DNA from: Brienomyrus brachyistius
Lineage: Eukaryota; Chordata; Actinopteri; Osteoglossiformes; Mormyridae
Length of the DNA stretch: 64,000 bases
Reading direction: 5' to 3'
NCBI RefSeq assembly: GCF_023856365.1
Contig: NW_026042412.1
Span: 248,001 to 312,000, forward strand
In this document: positions 1-9,082 of the stretch, piece after piece
How positions within the stretch are numbered: position 1 is the first letter of the stretch
How the letters are laid out: each line of letters opens with the position of its first letter
Notes under the pieces: generated by a model
What the model was told of the DNA's origin: nothing
Database searches by the model: none
The model's input: only the letters and a program-made list of their open reading frames with translations
Translations under genes and position numbers: made by a program

Positions 1-31
<31 letters not shown>

Positions 32-134
32 TTATATAAAATAATTGTCACACAACCTGGGTGACATGCCTTGCCTGCTCACCCAATTTTAGTGCACTTT
101 AGTTATCCATACTGACCATCTAGTCTCGACACAC

Positions 135-191
<57 letters not shown>

Positions 192-493
192 GATATTTTT
201 TCTTTTTCTTGTGTTTTTTTTTCGCAATGGATATTAAAAATAAAGCAGTCCTCCGTAAAGGAGGGGTGGTGGAGGGAATATATATATACATATATATATA
301 AAATAATTGTCACACAACCTGGGTGACATGCCTTGCCTGCTCACCCAATTTTAGTGCAACTTAGTTATCCATAATGACCAACTAGTCTCGATACACCCAT
401 ATATATATATATATATGTACATATATATAGTTTTTTTATTAGCAATAGAAAAGAAAAATAACGCAGTTCTCCGTAAAGGAGGGATGGTGGATG

Positions 494-537
<44 letters not shown>

Positions 538-640
538 TTATATAAAATAATTGTCACACAACCTGGGTGACATGCCTTGCCTGCTCACCCAATTTTAGTG
601 CACTTTAGTTATCCATACTGACCATCTAGTCTCGACACAC

Positions 641-693
<53 letters not shown>

Positions 694-1113
694 GATATTT
701 TTTCTTTTTCTTGTGTTTTTTTTTCGCAATGGATATTAAAAATAAAGCAGTCCTCCGTAAAGGAGGGATGGTGGATGGAATATATATATAAAATAATTGT
801 CACACAACCGGGGTGACATGCCTTGCCTGCTCACCCAATTTTAGTGCACCTTAGTTATTCATAATGACCATCTAGTCTCGATACACCCATAAATATATAT
901 GTATATATATATAGTTTTTTTATTAGCAATAGAAAAGAAAAATAACGCAGTTCTCCGTAAAGGAGGGATGGTGGATGGAATATATATATATATATATACA
1001 TTTATATAAAATAATTGTCACACAACCTGGGTGACATGCCTTGCCTGCTCACCCAATTTTAGTGCACTTTAGTTATCCATAATGACCATCTAGTCTCGAT
1101 ACACCCATGAATA

Positions 1114-1168
<55 letters not shown>

Positions 1169-1355
1169 TTTCTGTTTTTTTTTTGCAATAGACAATAAAA
1201 ATAACGCAGTTCTCCGTAAAGGAGGGATGGTGGATGGAATATGTATATGCATATATATAAAATAATTGTCACACAACCTGGGTGACATGCCTTGCCTGCT
1301 CACCCAATTTTAGTGCACCTCAGTTATCCATACTGACCATCTAGTCTCGACACAC

Positions 1356-1408
<53 letters not shown>

Positions 1409-2352
1409 GATATTTTTTCTTTTTCTTGTGTTTTTTTTTCGCAATGGATATTAAAAATAAAGCAGTCCTCCGTAAAGGAGGGGTGGTGGAGGGAATATAT
1501 ATATACATTTATATAAAATAATTGTCACACAACTGGGGTGACATGCCTTGCCTGCTCACCCAATTTTAGTGCACCTTAGTTATCCATAATGACCAACTAG
1601 TCTCGATACACCCATAAATATATATATATATATGTACATATATATAGTTTTTTTATTAGCAATAGAAAAGAAAAATAACGCAGTTCTCCGTAAAGGAGGG
1701 ATGGTGGATGGAATATATACATACATATATATAAAATAATTGTCACACAACCTGGGTGACATGCCTTGCCTGCTCACCCAATTTTAGTGCAACTTAGTTA
1801 TCCATAATGACCAACTAGTCTCGATACACCCATAAATATATATGTATATATATAGTTTTTTTTTTTTCGCAATGGACAATAAAAATAACGCAGTTCTCCG
1901 TAAAGGAGGGATGGTGGATGGAATATATATATAAAATAATTGTCACACAACCGGGGTGACATGCCTTGCCTGCTCACCCAATTTTAGTGCACCTTAGTTA
2001 TTCATAATGACCATCTAGTCTCGATACACCCATAAATATATATGTATATATATGTATTGTTTTTTTTTTTTTTTTTTTTTGCAATAGACAATAAAAATAG
2101 CGCAGTTCTCCATAAAGGAGGGATGGTGGATGGAATATATATATACATATATATAAAATAATTGTCACACAACCTGGGTGACATGCCTTGCCTGCTCACC
2201 CAATTTTAGTGCAACTTAGTTATCCATAATGACCAACTAGTCTCGATACACCCATATATATATATATATATATATGTACATATATATAGTTTTTTTATTA
2301 GCAATAGAAAAGAAAAATAACACAGTTCTCCGTAAAGGAGGGATGGTGGATG

Positions 2353-2412
<60 letters not shown>

Positions 2413-2518
2413 TTATATAAAATAATTGTCACACAACCTGGGTGACATGCCTTGCCTGCTCACCCAATTTTAGTGCACTTTAGTTATCCATACTGACCAT
2501 CTAGTCTCGACACACCCA

Positions 2519-2554
<36 letters not shown>

Positions 2555-2838
2555 GATATTTTTTCTTTTTCTTGTGTTTTTTTTTCGCAATGGATATTAA
2601 AAATAAAGCAGTCCTCCGTAAAGGAGGGATGGTGGATGGAATATATATATAAAATAATTGTCACACAACCGGGGTGACATGCCTTGCCTGCTCACCCAAT
2701 TTTAGTGCACCTTAGTTATTCATAATGACCATCTAGTCTCGATACACCCATAAATATATATGTATATATATATAGTTTTTTTATTAGCAATAAAAAAGAA
2801 AAATAACGCAGTTCTCCGTAAAGGAGGGATGGTGGATG

Positions 2839-2890
<52 letters not shown>

Positions 2891-3002
2891 TTATATAAAA
2901 TAATTGTCACACAACCTGGGTGACATGCCTTGCCTGCTCACCCAATTTTAGTGCACTTTAGTTATCCAGAATGACCATCTAGTCTCGATACACCCATGAA
3001 TA

Positions 3003-3055
<53 letters not shown>

Positions 3056-3242
3056 TTTCTGTTTTTTTTTTGCAATAGACAATAAAAATAACGCAGTTCT
3101 CCATAAAGGAGGGATGGTGGATGGAATATGTATATGCATATATATAAAATAATTGTCACACAACCTGGGTGACATGCCTTGCCTGCTCACCCAATTTTAG
3201 TGCACCTTAGTTATCCATACTGACCATCTAGTCTCGATACAC

Positions 3243-3292
<50 letters not shown>

Positions 3293-3750
3293 ATATATGT
3301 ACATATATATAGTTTTTTTATTAGCAATAGAAAAGAAAAATAACGCAGTTCTCCGTAAAGGAGGGATGGTGGATGGAATATATATATATATATATACATT
3401 TATATAAAATAATTGTCACACAACCTGGGTGACATGCCTTGCCTGCTCACCCAGTTTTAGTGCACCTTAGTTATCCATAATGACCATCTAGTCTCGATAC
3501 ACCCATAAATATATATGTATATATATATATATATATATATAGTTTTTTTATTTTTTTCGTAATGGACAATAAAAATAACGCAGTTCTCCGTAAAGGAGGG
3601 ATGGTGGATGGAATATATATATACATATATACATTTATATAAAATAATTGTCACACAACCTGGGTGACATGCCTTGCCTGCTCACCCAGTTTTAGTGCAC
3701 CTTAGTTATCCATACTGACCATCTAGTCTCGATACACCCATAAATATATA
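1..3750. repeat. TA-rich satellite, 16 units, period about 205-265 bp
   Basis: Each unit has a constant core of about 110 bp beginning TGTCACACAACC and running to the motif GATACACCCAT. It is followed by a variable (TA)n tract, a T-rich or A-rich segment, a short palindrome (CTCC-GTAAA-GGAG) and a second (TA)n tract. The core starts near 47, 308, 551, 797, 1017, 1267, 1524, 1740, 1945, 2164, 2428, 2659, 2906, 3154, 3414 and 3648. Unit length varies mainly through the TA tracts. At least two subtypes alternate, one with CTTTTTCTTGTG and one with TTATTAGCAATAG. ORFs across it are only TA-tract translations and are not genes. Confidence 0.93.
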
Positions 3751-4919
3751 TACTGAACAAAAATATAAACGCAACACTCTTGTTTCTGCTCCCATTTTTC
3801 ATGAGATGGACTTAAAGACCTACAATTCATTCCAGATACACAATATTACCATTTCTCTCAAACATTTCTCACAAATCAGTCTAAATGTGTGATAGTGAGC
3901 ACTTCTGCTTTGCTGAGATAATCCATCCCACCTCACAGGTGTGCCACATCAAGATGCTGATCTGACATCATGGGTAGTGCACAGGTGTACCTTATACTGC
4001 CCACAATAAAAGGCCACCCTGGAATGTGCAGTTTTTTGCTTTATTGGGGGTCTGGGGACTCAGAACCGGTCAGTATCTGGTGTGACCACCATTTGCCTCA
4101 TACAATGCAACACATCTTCTTCGCATAGAGTTTATCAGATTGTCAATTGTGGCCTGTGGAATGTTGGTCCACTCCTCTTCAATGGCTGTGCGAAGTTGTT
4201 GGATATTAGTGGGAACTGGTACACGCTGTCGTATACGCCGGTCAAGCACATCCCAAACATGCTCAACGGGTGACATGTCCGGTGAGTATGCTGGCCATGC
4301 AAGAACTGGGACATTTTCAGCTTCCAAGAACTGTGTACAGATCCTTGCAACATGGGGCCGTGCATCATCTGTCTGAGTGGCTGGTCTCAGACGATCTTGG
4401 AGGTGAACCTGCTGGATGTGGAGGTCCTGGGCTGGTGTGGTTACACGTGGTCTGCGGTTGTGAGGCCGGTTGGATGTACTGCCATATTCTCTGAAACGCC
4501 TTTGGAGACGGCTTATGGTTGAGAAATGAACATTCAATGCACGAGCAACAGATCTGGTTGACATTCCTGCTGTCAGCATGCCAATTGCACGCTCCCTCAA
4601 TGCTTGTGGCATCTGTGGCATTTTGCTGTGAGACAAAACTGCACATTCCAGGGTGGCCTTTTATTGTGGGCAGTATAAGGTACACCTGTGCACTACCCAT
4701 GATGTCAGATCAGCATCTTGATGTGGCACACCTGTGAGGTGGGATGGATTATCTCAGCAAAGCAGAAGTGCTCACTATCACACATTTAGACTGATTTGTG
4801 AGAAATGTTTGAGAGAAATGGTAATATTGTGTATCTGGAATGAATTGTAGATCTTTAAGTCCATCTCATGAAAAATGGGAGCAAAAACAAAAGTGTTGCG
4901 TTTATATTTTTGTTCAGTG
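3751..4919 (-). mobile_element. Tc1/mariner-family DNA transposon, internally deleted, long TIRs
   Basis: The element is bounded by TA dinucleotides at 3749-3750 and 4920-4921, the Tc1/mariner target duplication. Its terminal inverted repeats are about 284 bp (3751-4034 and 4635-4919), with outer ends reading (T/C)ACTGAACAAAAATATAAA or the complement. They are nearly perfect inverses, and each runs inward to the motif GTGCAGTTTT or its complement. Between them lies a shortened transposase on the minus strand. It is inserted in the TA tract of a satellite unit, whose remainder continues at 4922-4950. The element cannot encode a complete transposase, so mobility would need an enzyme supplied in trans. 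Confidence 0.92.
4070..4636 (-). pseudogene. Tc1-like transposase, internal deletion (188 aa)
   Basis: Residues 1 to about 60 form the N-terminal helix-turn-helix region, with the Tc1-typical motif SVARALNVHFSTISRL followed by an RRPR hinge. The protein then jumps from a QVHLQDR-like stretch to DDARPHVA, the second catalytic Asp region, and continues through AYSPDMSPVEHVWD, which contains the catalytic Glu, to a normal-looking C terminus ending in HTRY. Full Tc1 transposases are about 340 aa, so roughly 150 residues, including the first catalytic Asp, are missing. The reading frame is kept across the deletion, so a stable DNA-binding but catalytically dead protein is possible. Its start lies just inside the right TIR. 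Confidence 0.88.
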
Positions 4920-4921
4920 TA

Positions 4922-4948
4922 TGTATATGTATACATATAGTTTTTTTT
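4922..4948. repeat. Remnant of satellite unit right of the Tc1 insertion
   Basis: ATGTATATG and CATATAG followed by a T run match the TA tract and T-rich part of the satellite unit. This shows that the Tc1 element entered an existing unit. Unique GC-rich sequence takes over after the T run. Confidence 0.6.
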
Positions 4949-4967
4949 GTGTTTGTGAAAACGGGTC

Positions 4968-4973
4968 TTTAAT
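4968..4973 (-). terminator. Poly(A) signal ATTAAA with downstream oligo(A)
   Basis: On the minus strand, ATTAAA is followed about 20 nt later by an encoded A8 run (plus-strand T8 at 4941-4948). This arrangement is typical of the 3' end of a retroposed polyadenylated transcript. It defines the GC-rich segment of about 4941-6191 as a minus-strand transcript-like unit embedded in a satellite unit. Confidence 0.45.
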
Positions 4974-5108
4974 CGGGGAAACGGAGCGGGTAGAGCAGGA
5001 CGGAACGCAGGCATTGACAAACTACAATGACGGACAGGGCAAACAGGTAAGACCAGGACTTAAAATAGGTCATGACTAATCAAAGTAATCGGGCAAAGCA
5101 GGAGACGA

Positions 5109-6191
5109 TCAGGGAAGCACACGTGGGTAATCAGGGGGCGTGGCACACACGAGGAGCGGACAAGCCGGGCATATATGTATATCTATATAAAACCTCATTA
5201 ATGAGGGACAGGGAACAGAACGGACAGACAGAACTGGCACAGGGGAAGGAGCCAGGACAAGACTTGACATAAGACAGGAAAGGCAGAGAAACAGATCAGA
5301 AAGGGGGACACGGAGGGAACAGGCAGGACAAAAGGACCGGGAGTGAACGAAGGGAACATCGGGGAAAGAGGAGCAGAAGCCAGAGGGACGAGGGACAAAG
5401 AGAGGAGGGACAGAGACAGGAGGAACAAAGCGAGGGGGAGCAGAGGCAGGAGGGACAAAGACGGGAGGCCAGGGAGAGAAGGAGGGGGAACCAAGAGGAG
5501 CCCGAGGGAGACCCAGCGGGCGACGGGAGGCAGCCGGAAGGGCTGCAGGCGGCCGGGAGGCCGGAGCCGGAGGGGCCGAGGAGACGGGGTGAGGGACAGA
5601 CGCAGGGACGAAGGAGGGAGTCGGAGGGGAGACCAGGGAAGGGGACGAAGGAGCTGGAAGGGACCCTGGCGAGGGCAAGGAGAGAGGGGGAGCCGCAGCA
5701 GACGGCGACGTCCTCCGACACGCCAGAGCGGGAGGACCAGCAGGCGAATGAGGAGCCGCCGTCGGGGGGCCCGCAGGCAACCGATAAGACGCCGGAGGAG
5801 GGACCGAGGCAGGGCGACGAGGCCGCGGAGGGGGACCCGCAGACGACAGCCGACCCGGAGGGCCAGGACCCGCAGGTGCCGACCAAGCCCTAGCGCCGGC
5901 GAGGGAGGGCGAGCCAGGGGGCTGGGCGGGTGGGACCCCAGCCGTGCGTCTGTGTCCTCTCCCCTTATGGGACACAGACATAAGGACCTGCGGCCGGGGT
6001 CGGGCTCGTCGGGGTGAGGGTACCAGAGTCACAGGGGGAGAAGGGACTGGAGTGGGGCCAGGGACTGGAGCTGCAGGCTGCAGAGGGGGCGCCTGCCCGG
6101 GAGCTGCAGGCAGGGAAAGCGCCTCGGACGTGGGCGCGGTAGCTGCAGGCAGCGGAGACGGCTGCTCGGGCTCTGGGGCCGCAGGGGGCAC
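5109..6191 (-). CDS. Proline-rich low-complexity ORF of unknown function (360 aa)
   Basis: A long open frame on the minus strand begins with ATG at 6191. It is very rich in Pro, Ala, Ser and Arg, with repeated PAAP, PPSP and RPR-type runs and no domain I recognise. The C-terminal third is Ser/Leu/Val/Cys-rich. The GC-rich composition (GGGAG/CGGGG repeats) keeps several frames open, so length alone is weak evidence. The case for transcription is the ATTAAA signal and A8 tract downstream on the same strand. It may be part of a retroelement, a retroposed transcript, or non-coding. The same ORF recurs intact in copy A'. No signal peptide or membrane segment is evident. Confidence 0.3.
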   Translation of the reverse strand: MPPAAPEPEQPSPLPAATAPTSEALSLPAAPGQAPPLQPAAPVPGPTPVPSPPVTLVPSPRRARPRPQVLMSVSHKGRGHRRTAGVPPAQPPGSPSLAGARAWSAPAGPGPPGRLSSAGPPPRPRRPASVPPPASYRLPAGPPTAAPHSPAGPPALACRRTSPSAAAPPLSLPSPGSLPAPSSPSLVSPPTPSFVPASVPHPVSSAPPAPASRPPAALPAASRRPLGLPRAPLGSPSFSPWPPVFVPPASAPPRFVPPVSVPPLFVPRPSGFCSSFPDVPFVHSRSFCPACSLRVPLSDLFLCLSCLMSSLVLAPSPVPVLSVRSVPCPSLMRFYIDIHICPACPLLVCATPPDYPRVLP

Positions 6192-6245
6192 TTATTTTAT
6201 TATATAAAATAAGTGTCACACAACCGGGGTGACATGCCTTGCCTG
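6192..6245. repeat. Partial satellite core right of the GC-rich unit
   Basis: TATAAAATAAGTGTCACAC and the following GGGGTGACATGCCTTGCC match the satellite core almost exactly (satellite: TATAAAATAATTGTCACAC). With 4922-4948 it shows that the GC-rich unit occupies the place of the roughly 100-bp palindrome-containing segment of a satellite unit. A short inverted repeat ATTTTATTATATAAAAT lies at the junction. Confidence 0.75.
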
Positions 6246-6341
6246 CTTGTGGGATGAGGAAGACTCAGGGACTGGAAATGGGATTAAAACTGAAGATGTG
6301 CTCATTCCTTTGTGTATTTACAAATTTTCCTTCCGTCAGAC

Positions 6342-6467
6342 ATGAGGAGTTTGCTGCTATATTTGGCACTAAAAGAGATTCTGATGCTGCTATTTTTATT
6401 GTCTATTAGTTTGTTATTATTTACAAGTTCTGTTGTGTTTTTGCATTTTTCTCTTCTGGTTAATTAA
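6342..6467 (+). CDS. Short hydrophobic ORF, first repeat copy (41 aa)
   Basis: It opens with MRSLLLYLALKEILMLLFLL and is almost entirely hydrophobic, like a single membrane segment. It is paralogous to the C-terminal half of the ORF at 6491-6682. No family is recognised. Coding status is doubtful, because both repeats could simply be non-coding sequence. Confidence 0.2.
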   Translation: MRSLLLYLALKEILMLLFLLSISLLLFTSSVVFLHFSLLVN

Positions 6468-6490
6468 CTGCTGTCTGTTTGCTGTGAAGT

Positions 6491-6682
6491 ATGAGTGTGG
6501 TGAGTAAGACTCAGGGACTGGAAGTGGGATTACAACTAAAGATAACATGCTTATTCCTTTTTGTATTGTTTACAAATTTCCTTCCGTCAAACATGAGGAG
6601 TTTGCTGCTATATTGTGCACTAACAGAGATTCTGATGCTGCTATTTTTATTGTTTATAAATGTGTTATTGTTTCCAAGTTGA
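6491..6682 (+). CDS. Short hydrophobic ORF, second repeat copy (63 aa)
   Basis: It begins MSVVSKTQGLEVG, has a hydrophobic stretch (about residues 17-32) and then repeats the MRSLLLY segment (about residues 35-60). Two membrane spans are possible. An AATAAA seven bases after the stop fits the 3' end of a short transcript. The family is not recognised. Confidence 0.25.
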   Translation: MSVVSKTQGLEVGLQLKITCLFLFVLFTNFLPSNMRSLLLYCALTEILMLLFLLFINVLLFPS

Positions 6683-6699
6683 GTATTCAATAAATGCTA

Positions 6700-6895
6700 A
6701 ATTGAGAAATTTTGTGTATCGTTTGTTATTATTAGTGTGATATTTTACCATGCAAATAGAGGGGAAAACGTCCAATTATCGGCCAAAAAAAATCAGCAGC
6801 ATATATCGGCCATCGCCTGACCCTTGACTTGAAAAACCCATATCGGTCGACCTCTAGTAACAGTACATTCTGTCCAATTCATCCATCGAGTTAAG
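6700..6895. repeat. Dispersed repeat fragment with TATCGGTCGACCTCTAG end
   Basis: The stretch contains ATTATCGGCC, ATATATCGGCC and TATCGGTCGACCTCTAG. I recall this family of short ATCGGC motifs as a common interspersed repeat in fish genomes, but I cannot name the element. No ORF of note. Confidence 0.4.
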
Positions 6896-7195
6896 TCACA
6901 CACCCACTTGAGGGGGCACTCCGGCAGACGTGAGGATGGGGATGTTCTTTCCGCTATAACATCCACTGCAGAAGTACATCTCGCTCCTGTTCACAGGGCT
7001 TACTTCAATGATGAAGCAGGGCTGGTTGTCTGGACAAGAAGTTGTCCTGCTGCTGGGTCTCGGTGCCGTTTTTCCACCTAAGCTTGAAGGTGGAAATGTG
7101 TTCCAACTTGGTCCCTGGGACTGCAGCATAGCCAAACATCGCGAGCAGCGTCGGCCACACCCACCACCAGAACCATCACACCGTCCTATACACAT
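6896..7195 (-). CDS. Unassigned Cys-rich ORF (99 aa), possible exon relic
   Basis: The longest frame starts MCIGRC and has several Cys residues, including a CSGC motif near residue 77. An overlapping frame reads MFGYAAVPGTKLEHISTFKL for 44 codons and looks more like a folded-protein exon. On the minus strand a pyrimidine-rich stretch ending in TATAG near 7184 and a GTAAGC near 7003 could act as splice sites. I cannot assign a family or choose a frame. It lies about 1.9 kb downstream of the rarres2-like gene on the same strand. Confidence 0.2.
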   Translation of the reverse strand: MCIGRCDGSGGGCGRRCSRCLAMLQSQGPSWNTFPPSSLGGKTAPRPSSRTTSCPDNQPCFIIEVSPVNRSEMYFCSGCYSGKNIPILTSAGVPPQVGV

Positions 7196-7199
7196 AAAG

Positions 7200-8190
7200 A
7201 AGAACTAAAACATAGAGTGTTGTGACAATCTATGCGTTAATGTTTGGCAGCATAGGTGATTCATTAAAATTATACCGAAGAATGGAAAATGTGATATTTA
7301 GAATATTTTTTGCCATTTAGTAGCTAATTTAAGCACTTACCCAATGCCTCAATTTGTTTTAGGTCAGTAATGTCTGAGCCAAAAGAATGAATGTATGAAT
7401 TTAATACAATTCACCCACTCCCACCCACACACAAATCTGAAATTCAATTTAAGACACTTCTTAAACATTAGTGCATTAACAAAAAAGGAAAATCTTAAGA
7501 GATTCAGTAGGATTTTCTATGTTAGACTTAAGCTAATAGTTCAATAGTTTTTACATATTTCAATATACCAATTTGACTTTAATGTTGAAACAGATGCTAA
7601 AACATGGAATAATTTCATAACTAGAGAAACATGTTATTCACAAACACTAGCAAAGGTAGCTTATAGTTAAGCTTACTTAAGTCAGCAAGTCAGGCTACAG
7701 TGTGTAAGAATAGTCGTAAACGATAATTTGTCTCAGTCTTACATGACAGAATAAGTAAACAGAAAATATAAAATGGCTGAAACAGCGTCATTAACGCCAG
7801 CTACAGTAGAGGCGCAGAAAAGGTGTCATGACTGAAGTATTCCCAAACTCTGGAAGACCGTATGCGAGCCTTTTTTGCCGCGTGTTTCTCCAGAGGCTCC
7901 GGAGCTCCGCTGGTTGACACAGCCATGTTGGTTCATGTGCAGGGGGACGAGCGGCAAATTTCTTTTTTGCAGGGTGGTAGGTGATGTCTCATTAATATTT
8001 ATGAGAGAAGTGCTACATGATTGGCCAGTGCATGCCTTACAAAATGGTGCGGCACTGCATCCAAGCCTGCGGCACTCAGAGTCACAAATACAGTGGAAAC
8101 CATTTGTAGTAATTACGTCTGTCTGGCTGATTTCCAACTAATTGATATTTGTATATTTATTACATGAATATAAGGTAATATAAGGTAATA
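7200..8190. other. AT-rich non-coding stretch, nothing recognised
   Basis: No ORF, RNA gene or tandem repeat was found that I can support. Copies A and A' differ near 8038, where A' has a 7-bp difference around the duplicated word CCAGTGCATG. Confidence 0.5.
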
Positions 8191-8196
8191 GAAGAG

Positions 8197-8640
8197 GTAT
8201 TTAATGGTTTTCCATCTGAGGAATTTGCAAAAAACTGCAGTGCATGATGGGTCGGACCTAAAGGCTGCCTTAACGTCCTCATCTGTATGACGACATACAT
8301 CAAGACTAGGAAGGTGCATAATGTTCATGTCTGGTTGCGTTTGTTGGTCCAGAAAGTAATTCAATTTCGCCATGTAGGTTACGTTCTTAAAAACTGCTTG
8401 GATATAGCCCGATTATATGCTGTGGGCCTTTTAATTTCTTTGTTTACCAGGTAGGCTACCTTCTTTAAACTGCGTTTTGTTAGACTACATATTTAGGGAG
8501 GTCTTTATAAATTTATAGTAGTCTTCATAAATATGTACATAGTTTAGCCTAACCCAGCCACTTAAGGGAGAAAGCCAGCTCAACTAGGTGTCGGTCCCAA
8601 GCCCGGATTAATGGGGAGGGTTGGCGTCAAGAAATAAAGA
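8197..8640. repeat. Dispersed repeat family, inverted relative to 42600-43275
   Basis: This segment contains CTGCAGTGCATGATGGGT, GTAGGCTACCTTCTTTAAAC, TAGTTTAGCCTAACCCAGCC and CCCGGATTAATGG. All of these reappear as reverse complements at 42600-43275, where a V-SINE interrupts the copy. It shows no coding capacity and no transposon end I can name. Confidence 0.75.
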
Positions 8641-8892
8641 GACTGTATCTTCACTGCATGACTGATGTCAAAATGTGTGAAATATGTGGTTGTATTAATA
8701 AATGCATTAAAGTAGGTTAATGATTCTGTGCTGTCTAAATTGTATAGAAAATTTCTACGTATAGCCAAACAAATCTCCTCCTGTTTGAAAAGGCATAGAA
8801 AAAGCAATTTAGCCACTAAAACTTTACAGTTTTTGTGAGGGACAGTCGAATTCTCTCGTTTCTCTCGTCAAGTTTTTTTGTGATCCTGCACC

Positions 8893-9030
8893 TACACTTT
8901 GCCGGCCCCAGGAGGATGGGCTCCCCCTTTGAGTTTGGTCCCTCCCAAGGTTTCTTCCTTCTTGGGAGTTTTTCCATGCTATCGGCGCCTATGGCTTACT
9001 CACTGGGGGCTTTGGGTGGGCATGATATAA
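8893..9030 (+). repeat. L2-type LINE 3' UTR fragment
   Basis: The stretch from GGATGGGCTCCCC to CTCACTGGGGGCTTTGGGTG is shared with the 3' end of the LINE at 16438-16580 (GGATGGGCTTCCC to GGGGGCTTTGGGTGAGG). The terminal repeat tail is absent here. It ends next to the last exon of the rarres2-like gene. Confidence 0.75.
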
Positions 9031-9082
9031 AGCAAAGCATTTTCCCTCCCAGTTTCCTCCTCTGGTCCACATTGCAGGACCA

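Larger units (their letters stand above)
6246..6694. repeat. Two imperfect tandem repeats, period about 246 bp
   Basis: Each repeat carries AGACTCAGGGACTGG, then a region that includes CCTTCCGTCA, then ATGAGGAGTTTGCTGC. The motif AGACTCAGGG starts near 6261 and 6506. Each repeat encodes a short hydrophobic peptide beginning MRSLLLY. An AATAAA lies at 6689-6694, directly after the second ORF. Confidence 0.8.

Noticed and set aside
89..3654. Many 60-80 codon ORFs on the minus strand of the satellite, and again at 47766-51809
   Set aside because: They consist of Ile-Tyr runs from (TA)n plus the repeated satellite core. They overlap in several frames and vary in length with the TA tract.
5343..6017. 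Arg/Gly-rich 224-codon plus-strand ORF
   Set aside because: It is the shadow of the GC-rich tract. Composition explains the open frame, and the poly(A) signal is on the other strand.
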